From contig JBBQWT010000018.1 of assembly GCA_038210375.1 (NCBI GenBank), forward strand, positions 1 through 64,000: a DNA stretch of 64,000 bases, read 5' to 3'. The stretch is from JBBQWT01 sp038210375 (GTDB taxonomy: Bacteria; Acidobacteriota; Terriglobia; Terriglobales; Acidobacteriaceae). The translations under genes and the position numbers were made by a program. The notes under the pieces were generated by a model. It saw only the letters and a list, made by a program, of their open reading frames with translations, made no database searches and was not told the DNA's origin. Below are positions 44,336 to 53,722 of the stretch, one piece after another (the stretch's first letter is position 1; each line of letters starts with the position of its first letter).

Positions 44336-45370
44336 TCACCACTTCACCGCCGGAATGTAGGCGAAGGCGTCGGTGGTGGCGTCGCGCAGCGCCCTGCCGG
44401 TGTAATGCAGAAACACGTCGTCGAGGGTGGTGCTTTGCACGGAAAGCGATTTGAGCTCGACGCCGGCCTTGATGGCGGTTTCTACCAGCTGAGTGGTGGT
44501 GCGCGAGCCATCGCTGGTGAGCACGCGATACATGCTGGCGCCTTCATGCTGCACCGAGGTCACGCCGGTCATGGCCTTCAGTTGCTGCTCCCAGTCGGCG
44601 GGGGCGCGCAGGAACTGGGCTTCGACCACGTTTTCGCCGGGCACGGAAAGCTTCAGCGCTGCCGGGGTGTCGAGCGCGACCAGCTTGCCGTGATCGACGA
44701 TGGCGATGCGGTTGCACAAGCGGTCGGCTTCGTCCATGTAGTGGGTGGTGATAAGCACGGTCAGCTTGCGCTGCTGCATAAGGTTGGTGAGCATTTCCCA
44801 CACCGCCACTCGGGATACGGGGTCGAGCCCGGTGGTGGGTTCATCCAGAAAAAATATCTTCGGCCGGTGTACCAGGCCGCGCGCGATTTCCAGCCGGCGC
44901 CGCATGCCTCCGGACAGGGTCTTGGTCTGGGCTTTGCGCCATTTGGTCAGATCGACCAGCTCCAATAATTCATCGATGGAACTCTGCCGCTCGGCGGCGG
45001 GCACTCCGTAGAGCTTGGCGTAGATGCTCAGGTTCTCATCGACGCTGAGGTCGAGGTCGCTGGTCATCGCCTGGGGAATGACTCCCATGCAGCGGCGGGC
45101 CAGGTCAGGTTCCTTGGAAACGTCGTGGCCATCGATGCGCGCGACGCCGCTGGTGATGTCGATCAGCGTGGTCATCATGCGGATAAGCGTCGATTTGCCC
45201 GCTCCATTGGGGCCCAACATGCCGAAGATCTCGCCTTCGGTGACGCTGAATGAAACGTCATCGACGGCGGTAAACTTTCCATACTTCTTGGAGATGTGCT
45301 CGACTTCAATGGCAGGGCGCCCCGCCGGCGGCGCTGAGCTTGAGGGAGTTGTCTCAGGAGCGGCGATCAT
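44336..45370 (-). CDS. ABC transporter ATP-binding protein (YbhF-like)
   Basis: 344 aa. Walker A GPNGAGKS, signature LSGGMRRRLEI, Walker B IFFLDEPTTGLDP, H-loop in ITTHYMDEADRL, and a DrrA-like C-terminal extension ending in SVQSTTLDDVFLHYTGRALRD. The start overlaps the HlyD stop by 4 bp. Unlike E. coli YbhF, which has two NBDs, this protein has one. Confidence 0.92.
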   Translation of the reverse strand: MIAAPETTPSSSAPPAGRPAIEVEHISKKYGKFTAVDDVSFSVTEGEIFGMLGPNGAGKSTLIRMMTTLIDITSGVARIDGHDVSKEPDLARRCMGVIPQAMTSDLDLSVDENLSIYAKLYGVPAAERQSSIDELLELVDLTKWRKAQTKTLSGGMRRRLEIARGLVHRPKIFFLDEPTTGLDPVSRVAVWEMLTNLMQQRKLTVLITTHYMDEADRLCNRIAIVDHGKLVALDTPAALKLSVPGENVVEAQFLRAPADWEQQLKAMTGVTSVQHEGASMYRVLTSDGSRTTTQLVETAIKAGVELKSLSVQSTTLDDVFLHYTGRALRDATTDAFAYIPAVKW

Positions 45371-46455
45371 CGCGGTGGCCCGCTGGCCGGCGCAATTCTG
45401 GCATAACTGCTGCGCGGAATGATGACGCTGGCCGTCATCCCCGGCGCCAGCTTGCGCTCGCGGTTATCCACTTTCAGTTTCAGGACGAAGGTACGAATGT
45501 CGCGCTTGCTGCGGCTGACGTCGCGCTGGGTAGCGAAATCGGCTTCCACCGCCTTGAAAAACACTTTACCTTCCACGGTGCGGCCCGAGGGCAGGCGAAT
45601 CTCGTATGCGTCGCCCAGCGCGATGCGGTCTGAGTAAGTTTCGGGAATCGCAGCCCGCACCCAGGTGTCGTTGAGATCGACAATGGTGACGATGGGCGAG
45701 CCGGCGCTGACCACCTCTCCCTGGCGGGCCACGCGCACTGAAACCGTGCCCGATACCGGCGCGGAGACGCGGGTGTAATCAAGCCGGGCCTGCATTCCTT
45801 CAAGATTGGCGCGCGAGCTGGCGGCCTGCGCCTGGGTCGCGGCCACCGTGCTTTGCGCGGCCTGTGCCTGGTGAGTGCGGGCCACGGCAGTGGCGACATC
45901 GGCCTGCGCAACCTTGACCTGGTTGCCCAGCGCGGCCACCCGGGCCTGCTGCGCCTGTACCTGCGCGACCAGGCGATCCTGCTCCTGCTGGGCGACAATG
46001 CCCTGCGCGGCCATCGCCGACATGCGCTGTTCGTCGCTGCCCAGGCGGCGTAAATCCGCGTTGGCTTCGGCGAGCTGCGCCTGGGCGGCCCGCACCCGCT
46101 CGCGCGCGTTGACCACGGCACTGCCGGTTTCGCCCACGGTGGCGGCGCGGCTGGCTTCGGATTCTGAGACCCGCGAAACCAGACTGGACAGGGTGGCCTG
46201 GTCAGCCTTCTGCTGCGCCTGCAGTTCGGCGGAATCGAGGACCGCGATGAGGTCTCCCTGCTTGACTTCGCTGCCTTCTTCCACCGTAAGCTTCTCGATG
46301 CGGCCGGAAATTCTAGGGGAGACGATGACCTGGTTGGCATCCACCATGCCGATGATGACCAGGTCTCCCGAGCGATCGCTGCTCCAGAAGTAATAGATGG
46401 CGGCCGCAATGGCCATCACCGCGATGAGGATGAGAAATGGGTTCCTTCGATTCAC
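45367..46455 (-). CDS. HlyD/EmrA-type periplasmic adaptor (YbhG-like)
   Basis: 362 aa. An N-terminal TM anchor (PFLILIAVMAIAAAIYYFW) is followed by a biotinyl-lipoyl half (VSPRISGRIEKLTVEEGSEV), a long Ala/Gln-rich coiled-coil hairpin (about 75-215), the second lipoyl half (LDYTRVSAPVSGTVSVRVA) and a beta-barrel region ending in KLKVDNRERKLAPGMTASV. It would bridge the inner-membrane ABC exporter to an outer-membrane channel. It overlaps both tetR (upstream) and the ATPase (downstream) by 4 bp. Confidence 0.93.
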   Translation of the reverse strand: MNRRNPFLILIAVMAIAAAIYYFWSSDRSGDLVIIGMVDANQVIVSPRISGRIEKLTVEEGSEVKQGDLIAVLDSAELQAQQKADQATLSSLVSRVSESEASRAATVGETGSAVVNARERVRAAQAQLAEANADLRRLGSDEQRMSAMAAQGIVAQQEQDRLVAQVQAQQARVAALGNQVKVAQADVATAVARTHQAQAAQSTVAATQAQAASSRANLEGMQARLDYTRVSAPVSGTVSVRVARQGEVVSAGSPIVTIVDLNDTWVRAAIPETYSDRIALGDAYEIRLPSGRTVEGKVFFKAVEADFATQRDVSRSKRDIRTFVLKLKVDNRERKLAPGMTASVIIPRSSYARIAPASGPPR

Positions 46456-47108
46456 CTGGCGCCTCTCTTGCGCTGCGTGGATTTTGCCGCGCGGCGGGGC
46501 CGGGTCAGCATCGCGGCGCCAATGAAATCAAGTACTGCCTCGCGCCGGTCGGCCACCCGCGTGGAATCGAACGGATCGTAATCGAGCAATTGCTGCAGTA
46601 ACGGCCGGCTGCTGAAATAAAAGACAATGACCGCCACCATGGAAGCGGCGGCCTGCGCCGGATCGATGCGGCGAAATTCCCCGGCGGCGATGCCGTCGCG
46701 CACCATCGCCTTCAAAGCCGCGCTGATAGGCCGCATGTATTTCTTCGTGATGTTGCGGATATGAGGCGAGCCCTGCGGCCGCAGCATCTCTCCCTGCACC
46801 AGCCGGGGATAAGCGGACACGGTGGCCACGTAATCGAAGTGGGTGGCCACGTAGGCCAGCAGTTTTTTGCGGGGCGGCAGGTCAGATTTCAAGACCGCCA
46901 TCACCCGGGTATGCAGCCCGGAGAAGACGTGATCGAGCGTGGCCCCGTAGAGAGTTTCCTTGTCGGCAAAATAATAGTGGATAAGCGCCTTGTTGACCCC
47001 GGCAGCACGCGCGATGGCGTCGGTGCGAGCCCCCGCCAGCCCCTCGGCGGCGAACTCATGCAGGGCGGCGGCAAGAATGGCGGAACGTTTTTGCGAGTCG
47101 GCTTTCAT
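46452..47108 (-). CDS. TetR-family repressor of the export operon (CecR-like)
   Basis: 218 aa. The N-terminal HTH is KRSAILAAALHEFAAEGL ... IARAAGVNKALIHYYFADKETLY, classic TetR. The C-terminal ligand domain (about 80-200) resembles that of CecR/DUF1956 proteins but no ligand can be named. The ATG (47108) lies inside a perfect palindrome, so autorepression of the whole four-gene operon is likely. C-terminus is basic (RRAAKSTQRKRGAR). Confidence 0.92.
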   Translation of the reverse strand: MKADSQKRSAILAAALHEFAAEGLAGARTDAIARAAGVNKALIHYYFADKETLYGATLDHVFSGLHTRVMAVLKSDLPPRKKLLAYVATHFDYVATVSAYPRLVQGEMLRPQGSPHIRNITKKYMRPISAALKAMVRDGIAAGEFRRIDPAQAAASMVAVIVFYFSSRPLLQQLLDYDPFDSTRVADRREAVLDFIGAAMLTRPRRAAKSTQRKRGAR

Positions 47109-47130
47109 TTAACTAACTGGTTAGTTAAAT
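47107..47130. promoter_or_regulatory. Perfect palindromic operator overlapping tetR start
   Basis: ATTTAACTAAC, a 2-nt centre (TG), then GTTAGTTAAAT: 11-bp perfect arms. It overlaps the first two bases of the tetR start codon, the usual position for TetR autoregulation by blocking transcription. Confidence 0.88.
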
Positions 47131-47234
47131 GTACAGCCGGCAGCAGGCTTTGGGCAAGGGTGTGGCAATATTTACTCAGATTTAGGCGGTGGCCATAGGC
47201 GTCCGCGTCGACTCTAAGAGCGATCTTGGGTGAC

Positions 47235-47324
47235 TCATCTTTTCGGAGTAAAGCTGAGCCGACTGTAGGCTGTGTAGAGCGCGGCGACTAGATTCAGCAC
47301 CAAGTCGATTAATTCTCCGATCAT
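47235..47324 (-). CDS. Possible 29-aa hydrophobic peptide
   Basis: ATG 47324 opens MIGELIDLVLNLVAALYTAY followed by SRLSFTPKR and TGA. The amphipathic hydrophobic helix with a basic tail resembles small membrane peptides, but there is no good ribosome-binding site and the frame is short. It lies between the terminator of the glycine-zipper gene and tetR in an otherwise non-coding 300-bp stretch. Confidence 0.3.
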   Translation of the reverse strand: MIGELIDLVLNLVAALYTAYSRLSFTPKR

Positions 47325-47364
47325 AAGATCAGAGTACCGCAAACAGCATCGCCAAGACAAAAAT

Positions 47365-47387
47365 GCCCCGGACAGAATGTCCGGGGC
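47365..47387 (-). terminator. Intrinsic terminator of the glycine-zipper gene
   Basis: GCCCCGGACA / TGTCCGGGGC, perfect 10-bp stem with a 3-nt loop. On the minus strand it is followed by ATTTTTG. It lies 27 bp after the stop of 47414-48007. Confidence 0.88.
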
Positions 47388-47413
47388 CTAAGAATTGAAA
47401 TGCCGCTGCGAAA

Positions 47414-48007
47414 TTACTTGTTAACGGTCAGCCGGTCATAAGCCAACCCACCGGCTCCGCCGGCCAGGGCCCCGATCGCGGCGCCTTTGCCGCCGTGGGC
47501 AAGGGCCCCGATGGCGGCGCCGGTTGCAGCTGACGCTCCGATGATCAAGGCAGACTTCTTACCCGAGCGGCGGTGATGATACACGGGTTCGCCCGAGCTG
47601 TTGCGCACAACGGTGGTGCCGCCGTTGTCGTAATAAACGCGGCGGCGGGTAACGCCGTTATCAACGGGCGCGACCGGCGCAGCCACCACCGGAGCGTAGG
47701 CAACAGGGTTACCGTTCGCGTCATAGTAGATGGTGGGGCGCGGCGCGACCGATACAGGCTGCGCATTGACGGCGGCGGGATACGCACGGCCGCGCGAGTC
47801 ATAAGCCAGGGGCCGCGCCGGCGCCACGTTGTTGTTGACGGGGACGGCGGGGTTCTGCACGGTTCCGGCAGTAATGGGTGCGGCGCCGTTGGGAGTTGCG
47901 TAGTTTGCCTGGTTGCCGCGCGAATGCAGTGACATGGCAATCGCAGACACCAGCAATGCTGTGGCCAGCGATGTGAGAATCGAAATTTTTACGATGTTTG
48001 ATTTCAT
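47414..48007 (-). CDS. Exported glycine-zipper (YMGG-like) protein
   Basis: 197 aa. An uncleaved or cleaved signal (ILTSLATALLVSAIAMSL) is followed by a Pro/Ala/Asn-rich linker with Tyr-Asp motifs (AYDSRGRAYP, YYDANGNPVAY, VYYDNGGTTVV) and a C-terminal glycine zipper (ALIIGASAATGAAIGALAHG, GAAIGALAGGAGGLAYD). Such zippers insert into or associate with membranes. A 10-bp-stem terminator follows the gene. Function unknown; envelope stress or structural roles are usual suggestions. Confidence 0.8.
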   Translation of the reverse strand: MKSNIVKISILTSLATALLVSAIAMSLHSRGNQANYATPNGAAPITAGTVQNPAVPVNNNVAPARPLAYDSRGRAYPAAVNAQPVSVAPRPTIYYDANGNPVAYAPVVAAPVAPVDNGVTRRRVYYDNGGTTVVRNSSGEPVYHHRRSGKKSALIIGASAATGAAIGALAHGGKGAAIGALAGGAGGLAYDRLTVNK

Positions 48008-48249
48008 TGGAATGTGCCTCCTGTTTCAACCTGCAACTTCTTTGACTCATTATTTAGATGCAATCCAGTGGAATGAGACATCCTGCGGCCAAGTTGGTGT
48101 GGATGTTGTAAGTAATTGATTTATCTGTACTTACGGACTCGGCTGACAAGAAATCCGCAAGAACCCTACGCCTTTGGTCGCCTTGGTCACCAGCATACCT
48201 TCCGGTGCAGGGTATTTATAATAACCAGCAACCATCCAGCGGAGCTTCC

Positions 48250-49182
48250 ATGAAGTGGTTGTCACTCATTTTGCTCTTTCTATTCCTGGCCGCTATCGCT
48301 AGTGGCGCGGCGCAATCGCCTGCCGCAACCAGGGTCAAGCCCGATTGGGTGCTGGTGTGGAGCGACGAATTCAACGCACCCGACGCCTCGTCTCCGGATC
48401 TCGCCAAGTGGACGCTTGAAGTGGGTGGCAACGGATATGGCAACAACGAGCTCGAGTACTACACCGACCGCCCCAGAAATGCCCACCTGGACAAGGGCAA
48501 CCTGGTGATCACCGCGATTGCGGAACCCTACACCGGGCTGGACGGCATCACCCGGCAGTACACCTCGGCGCGCATGAAAACGTCGCAGAAATTCAGCCGC
48601 CAATTCGGACGTTTCGAAGCCCGCATGAAACTGCCGCAAGGCCGCGGTTTGTGGCCGGCATTCTGGCTGCTGGGCGAGGACTGCAAGCAGTGGCCGGACT
48701 GCGGCGAGATCGACATCATGGAAAGTGTCGGCTCGAAATTAACCACGGTGCTGGGCACCGTACACGGGCCGGGCTACTCCGGCGACAAAGGTATTTCGCG
48801 GCACTATGAGCTGCCGCACGGCGCGACTGTTTCTGATGGGTTCCACGTGTACGCCGTCGAGTGGGAGCCGGCGGCGATTCGTTTCTACATGGATAACCTG
48901 CTCTACGCCACCACCACCCTCGCCGACCTGCCCGCGGGAACAAGATGGGTGTTCGATCACCCGTTTTTTATTATCCTCAACCTGGCGGTGGGAGGGAATT
49001 TACCCGGCAGTCCGGACGCGGAAACGAAATTTCCACAATCGCTGCTGGTGGATTACGTGAGGGTATATGAGCGACGGTCGCCGGAAACTGCTTCGAAACC
49101 CCAACGATCGGATCGAAAGAACGGTCTTAAAAGCCCCCCCCAGATAGATGACAAACGATTGCCGGGATTTCTTTCTGGGTAG
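48250..49182 (+). CDS. Exported GH16 endo-beta-glucanase (laminarinase-like)
   Basis: 310 aa from ATG 48250 (GGAG 5 nt upstream), with signal peptide MKWLSLILLFLFLAAIASGA. GH16 catalytic motif E-I-D-I-M-E is present in CGEIDIMESVGS (nucleophile and acid/base Glu), preceded by RFEARMKLPQGRGLWPAFWL and NNELEYYTDRPRN. The C-terminal tail after VRVYERR is low complexity. The family cleaves beta-1,3(4)-glucans; exact substrate unknown. Confidence 0.94.
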   Translation: MKWLSLILLFLFLAAIASGAAQSPAATRVKPDWVLVWSDEFNAPDASSPDLAKWTLEVGGNGYGNNELEYYTDRPRNAHLDKGNLVITAIAEPYTGLDGITRQYTSARMKTSQKFSRQFGRFEARMKLPQGRGLWPAFWLLGEDCKQWPDCGEIDIMESVGSKLTTVLGTVHGPGYSGDKGISRHYELPHGATVSDGFHVYAVEWEPAAIRFYMDNLLYATTTLADLPAGTRWVFDHPFFIILNLAVGGNLPGSPDAETKFPQSLLVDYVRVYERRSPETASKPQRSDRKNGLKSPPQIDDKRLPGFLSG

Positions 49183-49229
49183 GAATTGTCTGCCGGGGAG
49201 TTAAAATTACACGTCTTGAGGAGAAAGCC

Positions 49230-49592
49230 ATGGCGCCCACGCTATCCAACGGCAAGATTTGCTACGTGGAGATTCCCGCGACTGACGTCGCGCATTCGGC
49301 TGAGTTCTACCGCAAAGTTTTTGGCTGGCACATCCGGCAGCGCGGCGACGGCAGCACCTCTTTTGATGACACCACCGGACAGGTGAGCGGGGCCTGGGTG
49401 CTGGGGCGCACTCCTGCGCAACCCGGGGTGCTGGTGCACATCATGGTGGATAGCGCGGGGGCGACCCTTGACCTGATCGTTGCCCATGGCGGCGAGGTCG
49501 CGCAGCCCATCGGGGCGGACGCGCCTGAAATCACCGCGCGCTTTCGCGATCCCGCGGGAAATATTTTCGGACTCTACCAGGAACCGGGTTAA
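49230..49592 (+). CDS. VOC-family (glyoxalase/bleomycin-resistance-like) protein
   Basis: 120 aa, one vicinal-oxygen-chelate fold: ICYVEIPATDVAHSAEFYRKVFGW at the start, VLVHIMVDSAGATLDLIVAHG in the middle and ITARFRDPAGNIFGLYQ at the end. RBS AGGAGAAAG precedes ATG 49230. Specific activity is not predictable. Confidence 0.88.
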   Translation: MAPTLSNGKICYVEIPATDVAHSAEFYRKVFGWHIRQRGDGSTSFDDTTGQVSGAWVLGRTPAQPGVLVHIMVDSAGATLDLIVAHGGEVAQPIGADAPEITARFRDPAGNIFGLYQEPG

Positions 49593-49614
49593 CCCTCAGA
49601 ATGGGCCGGGCAGG

Positions 49615-50832
49615 CTACATGCTGTACCTGTTCTTTTTCTTTTCGGCGTAATTGGCCAGTCCTAAATCGATCAGGCGATCGATCAGGTCGCTGTACTTCA
49701 ATCCCGAGGCCTCCCACAGCTTGGGATACATGCTTATGTTGGTGAAGCCGGGCATGGTATTGATCTCATTCAGGTAGATTTTTCGGGTCGCGGGTTCCAT
49801 CAGGAAATCGACTCTGGCCAGTCCGGCGCAATCCACCGCCTCGAATGCCTTGATGGCCAGCGACTGCACTTCCTTCAATTCCCTGGGCTTAAGATCGGCG
49901 GGAATTTTCAGCTCCGAGCTCCCGTCGAGATATTTGGCGGCGTAGTCGTAAAACTCGGCAGCGGGCACTACCTCACCCGCAATCGATGCCCTGGGGTTTT
50001 CGTTGCCCAGCACTGAACACTCGATTTCGCGGGCCTTGGCTTTGGCGCCTCCCACACCTTCTTCGATGACGATCTTACGGTCGAAGCCAGCGGCCAGGGT
50101 GATGGCTTCTGCCAGTTGCCGGGCATCGCGGGCTTTGCTGATGCCCACCGATGAGCCCAGATTCGCGGGCTTAACGAATACCGGGTAGTGCAGGTTGTCC
50201 TCAACCAGGCGGCGGCACTTGGCCGGATGGGCAATCCACTGCTGGCGGCGAACGGTGACATGGCGCACGATGGGCAGGCCGGCCGCGGCGAACAAGCGCT
50301 TCATCACATCTTTATCCATGCCCGCGGCTGAGCCCAGGACGCCCGCTCCCACGTAAGCGATATCGGCCATCTCCAGCAATCCCTGGATGGTGCCGTCTTC
50401 GCCAAAGGTGCCATGCAACACCGGGAAAATAATGTCGAGATCTTGTAACCCGCCTTCACCGCCGGTCGCGGGCGATGAACTCAGGAACGGGGCCAGCGCT
50501 CCCTTCGCAGGGTTTTCGGCCGCCCGCAATGAAGGCAGCGAGTTGGCTTTTCGGTTGCCGCGAACGTTGCTAGTGGCTTGTCTTTCGGAGCCCGGCAACA
50601 CCTTCACGGCGCTGCCGCCCAGCATAAGATCTGCCTGGCCGGCGGTGATCCATCGGCCTTCCCTGGTGATGCCGATGTTGACGACCTCGTACTTGTTCTT
50701 GTCCATGGCGTTGCGTACGGAAGCGGCGGAGAGCAGAGAAACTTCATGCTCGCCGCTGCGTCCGCCAAAAAGCAGGCCGACTCTAAGTTTCCGGGAACGA
50801 TTGCGCGGGGGTTGCGGGATAGATTTTTTCAC
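49615..50832 (-). CDS. ddl: D-alanine--D-alanine ligase
   Basis: 405 aa ATP-grasp enzyme of peptidoglycan precursor synthesis. Motifs: GLLFGGRSGEHEVSLLSA, FPVLHGTFGEDGTIQGLLEM, FVKPANLGSSVGISKA, the omega-loop EFYDYAAKYLDG (Tyr is typical of D-Ala-D-Ala rather than D-Ala-D-Lac ligases) and YLNEINTMPGFT. Residues about 80-128 are a low-complexity insertion (KANSLPSLRAAENPAKG ... SSPATGGEGG) between the N-terminal lobe strands, longer than I expect for the family, explaining the length. Confidence 0.95.
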   Translation of the reverse strand: MKKSIPQPPRNRSRKLRVGLLFGGRSGEHEVSLLSAASVRNAMDKNKYEVVNIGITREGRWITAGQADLMLGGSAVKVLPGSERQATSNVRGNRKANSLPSLRAAENPAKGALAPFLSSSPATGGEGGLQDLDIIFPVLHGTFGEDGTIQGLLEMADIAYVGAGVLGSAAGMDKDVMKRLFAAAGLPIVRHVTVRRQQWIAHPAKCRRLVEDNLHYPVFVKPANLGSSVGISKARDARQLAEAITLAAGFDRKIVIEEGVGGAKAKAREIECSVLGNENPRASIAGEVVPAAEFYDYAAKYLDGSSELKIPADLKPRELKEVQSLAIKAFEAVDCAGLARVDFLMEPATRKIYLNEINTMPGFTNISMYPKLWEASGLKYSDLIDRLIDLGLANYAEKKKNRYSM

Positions 50833-50903
50833 TGCCAGACATCATCGTATGAAGCGCGCGGCTTAGCAACTGCTAAGACGCCGCCCAACTCTGATTTACA
50901 CTG

Positions 50904-51752
<849 letters not shown>

Positions 51753-51759
51753 GTCGAAC

Positions 51760-51927
51760 TTAGTCTTCGATCTTCGCCTGATCCGCCAGCATGACGGGAA
51801 TATTGTCGCGGATGGGATACACGCGGTGGCAGACGGTGCATTTCAGCGAATCCTGGGCGGGGCTGAGTTTTAGCGGCTGTTTATCCACGGGACAGACCAG
51901 GATGTCGAGCAGTTCCTGCGAGATCAT
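51760..51927 (-). CDS. Trm112-like (UPF0434) zinc-ribbon protein
   Basis: 55 aa: MISQELLDILVCPVDKQPLK, then CTVCHRVYPIRDNIPVML, the standard family sequence with a CP..C..C zinc-binding pattern (CPVD, CTVC). Trm112-like proteins partner methyltransferases or other enzymes. It is convergent with lpxI (8 bp apart). Confidence 0.9.
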   Translation of the reverse strand: MISQELLDILVCPVDKQPLKLSPAQDSLKCTVCHRVYPIRDNIPVMLADQAKIED

Positions 51928-52034
51928 TCGAATTTCGCCTCGAGTGCGATTTTATACCGCTCGCCACTCATCTTTCATGTAGTAGAAGTTGGCATCTCTC
52001 ACAGGCTCCGCCGGATGCGATTAGAATTGTGAAG

Positions 52035-53039
52035 ATGACCGCCGCAATTCTTGACGGAACCCGCGTCGCCGCGGAGATCAAAGCTGAAGTCGCCGCCGAG
52101 GTGCGCCGGATGACAGCTGCGGGCATTCGGCCGGGCCTGGTGGTGGTTCTGGCGGGAAACAACGCGGCGTCGGAAATCTACGTCCGCAACAAGGTAAAGA
52201 GCTGCGAAGCGCTGGGGATTTACAGTGAAAAGGTGACGCCGCCGCCCACGGTCACCACCCGCGAATTGCTTGACATCGTGGCCGGGCTGAACGCGCGAGA
52301 CGAAATCGACGGCATCCTGGTGCAGCTCCCGCTGCCGCCGCAAGTGGATGCCAAGGCGGTGCTGGCGGCGGTCTCGCCGCAAAAAGATGTGGATGGATTT
52401 CACCCGGTGAACGTAGGAAACCTTTCCACCCAGCGGCCGGGCCTCACACCGTGCACGCCCTCGGGATGCATGGAGCTGTTGCGCCGGAGTGGGATCGCGG
52501 TTGCAGGCCAGACCGCGGTGGTGGTGGGACGCAGCGACATCGTGGGCAAACCCATGGCCATGCTGCTGCTCAATGCCAACGCCACGGTCACCGTCTGCCA
52601 CTCGCGCACCCGCGACCTTCCCGCGGTGTGCCGCACCGCCGATATCCTGGTGGTAGCCATGGGCAAGGCGGGGTTTGTCACCGCCGAATTCGTAAGGCCG
52701 GGCGCCACCGTGATCGATGTGGGGATGAATAAAATCTCCGATCCCGCGGAGTTTGAGAAATTTTTTGGCCGCGATGAGCGCCGCCGCGCCGAGTTTTCCA
52801 CCAAAGGCTCAACCCTGATCGGCGACGTGCATCCCGAGGTGTGGGGGGTCGCCGGACATCTCACCCCAGTGCCCGGCGGGGTGGGGCCGCTCACCATTGC
52901 GATGCTGATGGCGAACACGGTCAAGGCGGCGAAGATACGGCGCGGCTGGCCGGCTCCCGGAACGATTGAGTCGCCCGGAGTCGAGTCGAACCCGGAAGCC
53001 GTGGTGGGCTCGGGAAGCGCGGCCAGGGAGCGTGCCTGA
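52035..53039 (+). CDS. folD: Methylenetetrahydrofolate dehydrogenase/cyclohydrolase
   Basis: 334 aa from ATG 52035. FolD interconverts methylene-THF and formyl-THF. Motifs: YVRNKVKSCEALGI (catalytic Lys), GILVQLPLPPQVD, DVDGFHPVNVG, TPCTPSGCMELL and VVGRSDIVGKPMAMLLL. C-terminal extension after PLTIAMLMANTVKAAK is about 40 residues longer than usual, low complexity (EAVVGSGSAARERA). The last base of its stop is the first of the coaE ATG. Confidence 0.95.
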   Translation: MTAAILDGTRVAAEIKAEVAAEVRRMTAAGIRPGLVVVLAGNNAASEIYVRNKVKSCEALGIYSEKVTPPPTVTTRELLDIVAGLNARDEIDGILVQLPLPPQVDAKAVLAAVSPQKDVDGFHPVNVGNLSTQRPGLTPCTPSGCMELLRRSGIAVAGQTAVVVGRSDIVGKPMAMLLLNANATVTVCHSRTRDLPAVCRTADILVVAMGKAGFVTAEFVRPGATVIDVGMNKISDPAEFEKFFGRDERRRAEFSTKGSTLIGDVHPEVWGVAGHLTPVPGGVGPLTIAMLMANTVKAAKIRRGWPAPGTIESPGVESNPEAVVGSGSAARERA

Positions 53040-53722
53040 TGCTGCGGGTGGGCTTGACCGGGGGCCTGGCCTGCGGAAAATCCACGGTCGCGCAGATGTT
53101 CGCGGCGCGCGGCGCGTACGTGCTCGACGCCGACTTGCTGGTGCGCGAGCTCATGCTCCCGGGCGAGCCTGTCTACCAGGAAGTGGTGAGGGTTTTCGGC
53201 CGGGAAATCCTTAAGACCGACGGCAGCGAAAGGGTAAACCGCTCGCTGCTGGCGGAGGCGGCTTTTGCCGGCGGCAGGATCAAGCTGCTGAATGACATTG
53301 TGCATCCCGCGGTAGTGCGCGCCCAGCAGTGCTGGATGGAAGAAGCCGGGGCCCGCGATCCGCAGGCCATGGCGGTCGTGGAAGCGGCGCTTATTGTGGA
53401 AGCCGGTTCGGCGGCCCAGTTCGATAAGCTGGTGGTGGTGACCTGCAGCACAGAGCAGAAGATCGACCGCTTCGTGCAGCGCTCCAGAAAACTGGTACAG
53501 CAGGATAGTGACGAAAACTTGCGGCAGCAGGCGCGGCAGCGCATGGCGGCGCAGATGAGTGATGAGGAAAAATGCCGCGCCGCCGATTACGTGATCCGCA
53601 ACCACGGCGACGCGGCGGCGCTGCAGAAGGAATTTGACCGCGTCTTCGCCGAGCTGCGCGGCGCGGCAACGCACGGCGCCGCACGGCAAGCGGAAACCGG
53701 CAGTCCGGAAAACTTGATATGA
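53039..53722 (+). CDS. coaE: Dephospho-CoA kinase
   Basis: 227 aa. CoaE phosphorylates dephospho-CoA. P-loop GGLACGKS (8-15), DADLLVRELM, IVHPAVV and VVVTCSTEQKIDRFVQR are characteristic. Overlaps folD by one base and degP-like downstream by 4 bp, an operon. C-terminal tail is mildly extended. Confidence 0.95.
   Translation: MLRVGLTGGLACGKSTVAQMFAARGAYVLDADLLVRELMLPGEPVYQEVVRVFGREILKTDGSERVNRSLLAEAAFAGGRIKLLNDIVHPAVVRAQQCWMEEAGARDPQAMAVVEAALIVEAGSAAQFDKLVVVTCSTEQKIDRFVQRSRKLVQQDSDENLRQQARQRMAAQMSDEEKCRAADYVIRNHGDAAALQKEFDRVFAELRGAATHGAARQAETGSPENLI

Noticed and set aside
39806..46455. The two ABC-2 systems as a recent duplication
   Set aside because: ATPases and permeases share family motifs only; their sequences and gene context differ.
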